From Cellvibrionales bacterium UBA5860 (GTDB lineage Bacteria > Pseudomonadota > Gammaproteobacteria > Pseudomonadales > Porticoccaceae): a DNA stretch of 7,000 bases. Shown piece by piece: positions 5,954-7,000 of the stretch. The notes beneath the pieces were generated by a model, which saw nothing but the letters and a program-made list of their open reading frames with translations, did no database searches and was not told the DNA's origin. Location of the stretch: the NCBI GenBank assembly GCA_002431545.1, contig DJFY01000064.1, positions 2,016 to 9,015 on the forward strand, given 5' to 3'. Each line of letters starts with the position of its first letter. Within the stretch, counting starts at the first letter, position 1. The position numbers and the translations under genes are program-made.

Positions 5954-6952
5954 ATGACGCCCGCGCACCAAACACCTGAAACCGATAATTTGATGCCGAC
6001 GCCAGAATCCATATCGCTTTTCCACCGCGCTGCGCCGGGGCAAGCAGGCATGGCATTGGTCATGGTGCTCTGGTTTATCGTTTTGCTTTCGGTCATCTCC
6101 TTCGGACTGTCCAGCACCGGCCGCAGCAGCGCTCAAATGGCGGGACAACTCGCCGGTAGCAGTGAAGCCCGCCATCACGCCGACGCCGCCATGCAACTGG
6201 TACTGGTTAATCTGCTGTCGGCAAGCGAAGCCGAGCGCCTGGTTGGTGACGGCAGTGTTTATCGTGTTCTCGGCCCTGACGCCGATACTCATCTGATTCT
6301 GTGGGATGAAAGCGGCAAGATCGATATCAATTTCGCAAGCGAGGAATTATTGCAACGTCTGTTCTCACAGCTGGAATTGAGTGGGGACAAAAGCCGACAG
6401 CTCGCGGGAGCCATTGCAGACTGGCGCGATGATGATGACCTGGTTCGTCTGCACGGTGCGGAATCCGACGACTATCTCGCGGCTGGGCTGACTTACGGGC
6501 CTGCCAACGACAAGTTCAACAATACGCGCGAACTGGCCCAGGTACTGGGTATGGAAGCGGACATTCTGCGAGCAGCCGAGCCCTACCTGACGGTGTACAC
6601 CAGTAATTCCGGCATCAATCCGGAAGTAGCGCCCCTGCTCGTTCTGCTGGCTGCGTCCGAGGCCGATGCCACGACAATCGAAAACTATGTCAAAACGCGA
6701 CAGGAAAATTTTCTTGCCGGACTTACCCCACCCAGTCCGCCGGCCATTCCCCGTCATTTTCTGGCGACTGAACGCGGCATAACCTTTAAACTGTCGGCCT
6801 TGGCCACGGGGTCCCGCGGAGTCCGGGCCGGGCAAAGCATGGTGTTTCGGCTATCGCGAGAGGGCTCGGGTCACCATCTACAGACGATAAGGCGCTGGCC
6901 TTATGTCGAAGCGCGCGAGCTTTACGAGTCGATGGAGCGCCGTCAACAATGA
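5954..6952 (+). CDS. gspK: Type II secretion minor pseudopilin GspK
   Basis: The large pseudopilin that caps the tip of the pseudopilus. The 332-residue precursor has its cleavage site at Gly32, before MALVMVLWFIVLLSVISFGL. As expected for GspK, it lacks Glu at +5 (Met here). The body shows the T2SSK signature: WDESGKIDINFAS (117-129), AIADWRDDDDL (153-163), GAESDDYLAAGLTYGP (168-183), the NNTREL segment (189-194), and SGINPEVAPLL (219-229), matching the helical insertion domain of GspK. The start is uncertain: ATG 5954 gives a long 32-residue leader and ATG 5993 gives 19 residues; neither has a clear Shine-Dalgarno sequence. The 3-base gap after gspJ favours 5954 by coupling, while leader length favours 5993. 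Confidence 0.94.
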   Translation: MTPAHQTPETDNLMPTPESISLFHRAAPGQAGMALVMVLWFIVLLSVISFGLSSTGRSSAQMAGQLAGSSEARHHADAAMQLVLVNLLSASEAERLVGDGSVYRVLGPDADTHLILWDESGKIDINFASEELLQRLFSQLELSGDKSRQLAGAIADWRDDDDLVRLHGAESDDYLAAGLTYGPANDKFNNTRELAQVLGMEADILRAAEPYLTVYTSNSGINPEVAPLLVLLAASEADATTIENYVKTRQENFLAGLTPPSPPAIPRHFLATERGITFKLSALATGSRGVRAGQSMVFRLSREGSGHHLQTIRRWPYVEARELYESMERRQQ

Positions 6953-7000
6953 AAAACTCAACGCACTCACCTTTGAGTTCGATGTCCCGAAGCCAATGCC
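6903..7000 (+). CDS. Start of next operon gene, gspL position (partial)
   Basis: The window ends just inside the gene after gspK, where gspL is expected. Two frames are open to the end. Frame A starts at ATG 6949 in a classical ATGA overlap with the gspK stop and has GGAG (6934-6937) upstream, but it reads a serine-rich stretch with codons uncommon here (TCA, CCT, AGT, CGA). Frame B starts at ATG 6903, overlaps gspK by 50 bases, and reads EKLNALTFEFDVPKPMP after the gspK stop with codons typical of the neighbours. An in-frame TAA at 6888-6890 makes 6903 its first ATG, with AAGG (6889-6892) ten bases upstream. Frame B is preferred on codon use. Too little protein is visible to recognise GspL, so identity rests on gene order. 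Confidence 0.42.
   Translation, partial: MSKRASFTSRWSAVNNEKLNALTFEFDVPKPM

Noticed and set aside
5951..6292. Minus-strand ORF opposite the gspK N-terminus
   Set aside because: The plus strand encodes a clear GspK signature here; the antisense frame has no recognisable family and is a shadow.

Overview
The window is from the chromosome of a GC-rich, Gram-negative bacterium. It carries one DUF779 gene followed by most of a type II secretion system (T2SS, general secretion pathway) operon, all on the + strand. The secretion genes, and their order gspE-F-G-H-I-J-K with neither gspC nor gspD in front of gspE, suggest a gammaproteobacterium with an Xps-like arrangement. The species cannot be named from the sequence.

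Layout. 1-34 is too short to assign. 35-424 is a small cysteine-rich DUF779 protein. 425-753 is a 329-base gap without a convincing gene; it holds a weak terminator-like hairpin, two further inverted repeats and probably the promoter region of the secretion operon. 754-2493 is gspE (secretion ATPase) and 2495-3724 is gspF (inner-membrane platform protein), separated by a single base. 3725-3864 is a 140-base gap with a tandem 14-base repeat, a perfect 8-bp hairpin and an A-rich leader, ending in a strong ribosome binding site for gspG. From 3865 to the window end the genes are tightly packed: gspG (major pseudopilin), gspH, gspI, gspJ and gspK (minor pseudopilins), and the first codons of a further gene in the gspL position. 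Neighbours overlap or nearly touch (40-base gap, 17-base overlap, 4-base overlap, 3-base gap, then a 4- or 50-base overlap).

How they work together. GspE hydrolyses ATP at the cytoplasmic face and GspF anchors the assembly platform in the inner membrane. Together they drive polymerisation of the GspG pseudopilus. GspH, I, J and K form its tip, and the pseudopilus pushes folded periplasmic proteins through an outer-membrane GspD secretin. GspC/N, GspD, GspM and the prepilin peptidase GspO are not in this window. The secretin and remaining platform genes are expected downstream or elsewhere.

This is mainly a conserved, recognisable system, and I found no clear sign of an undescribed one. The points worth a second look are the structured gap before gspG, the structured leader before gspE, the degenerate N-terminal domain of GspE, and the uncertain start of the gene after gspK. 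Four of the seven complete gsp genes use GTG or TTG starts.
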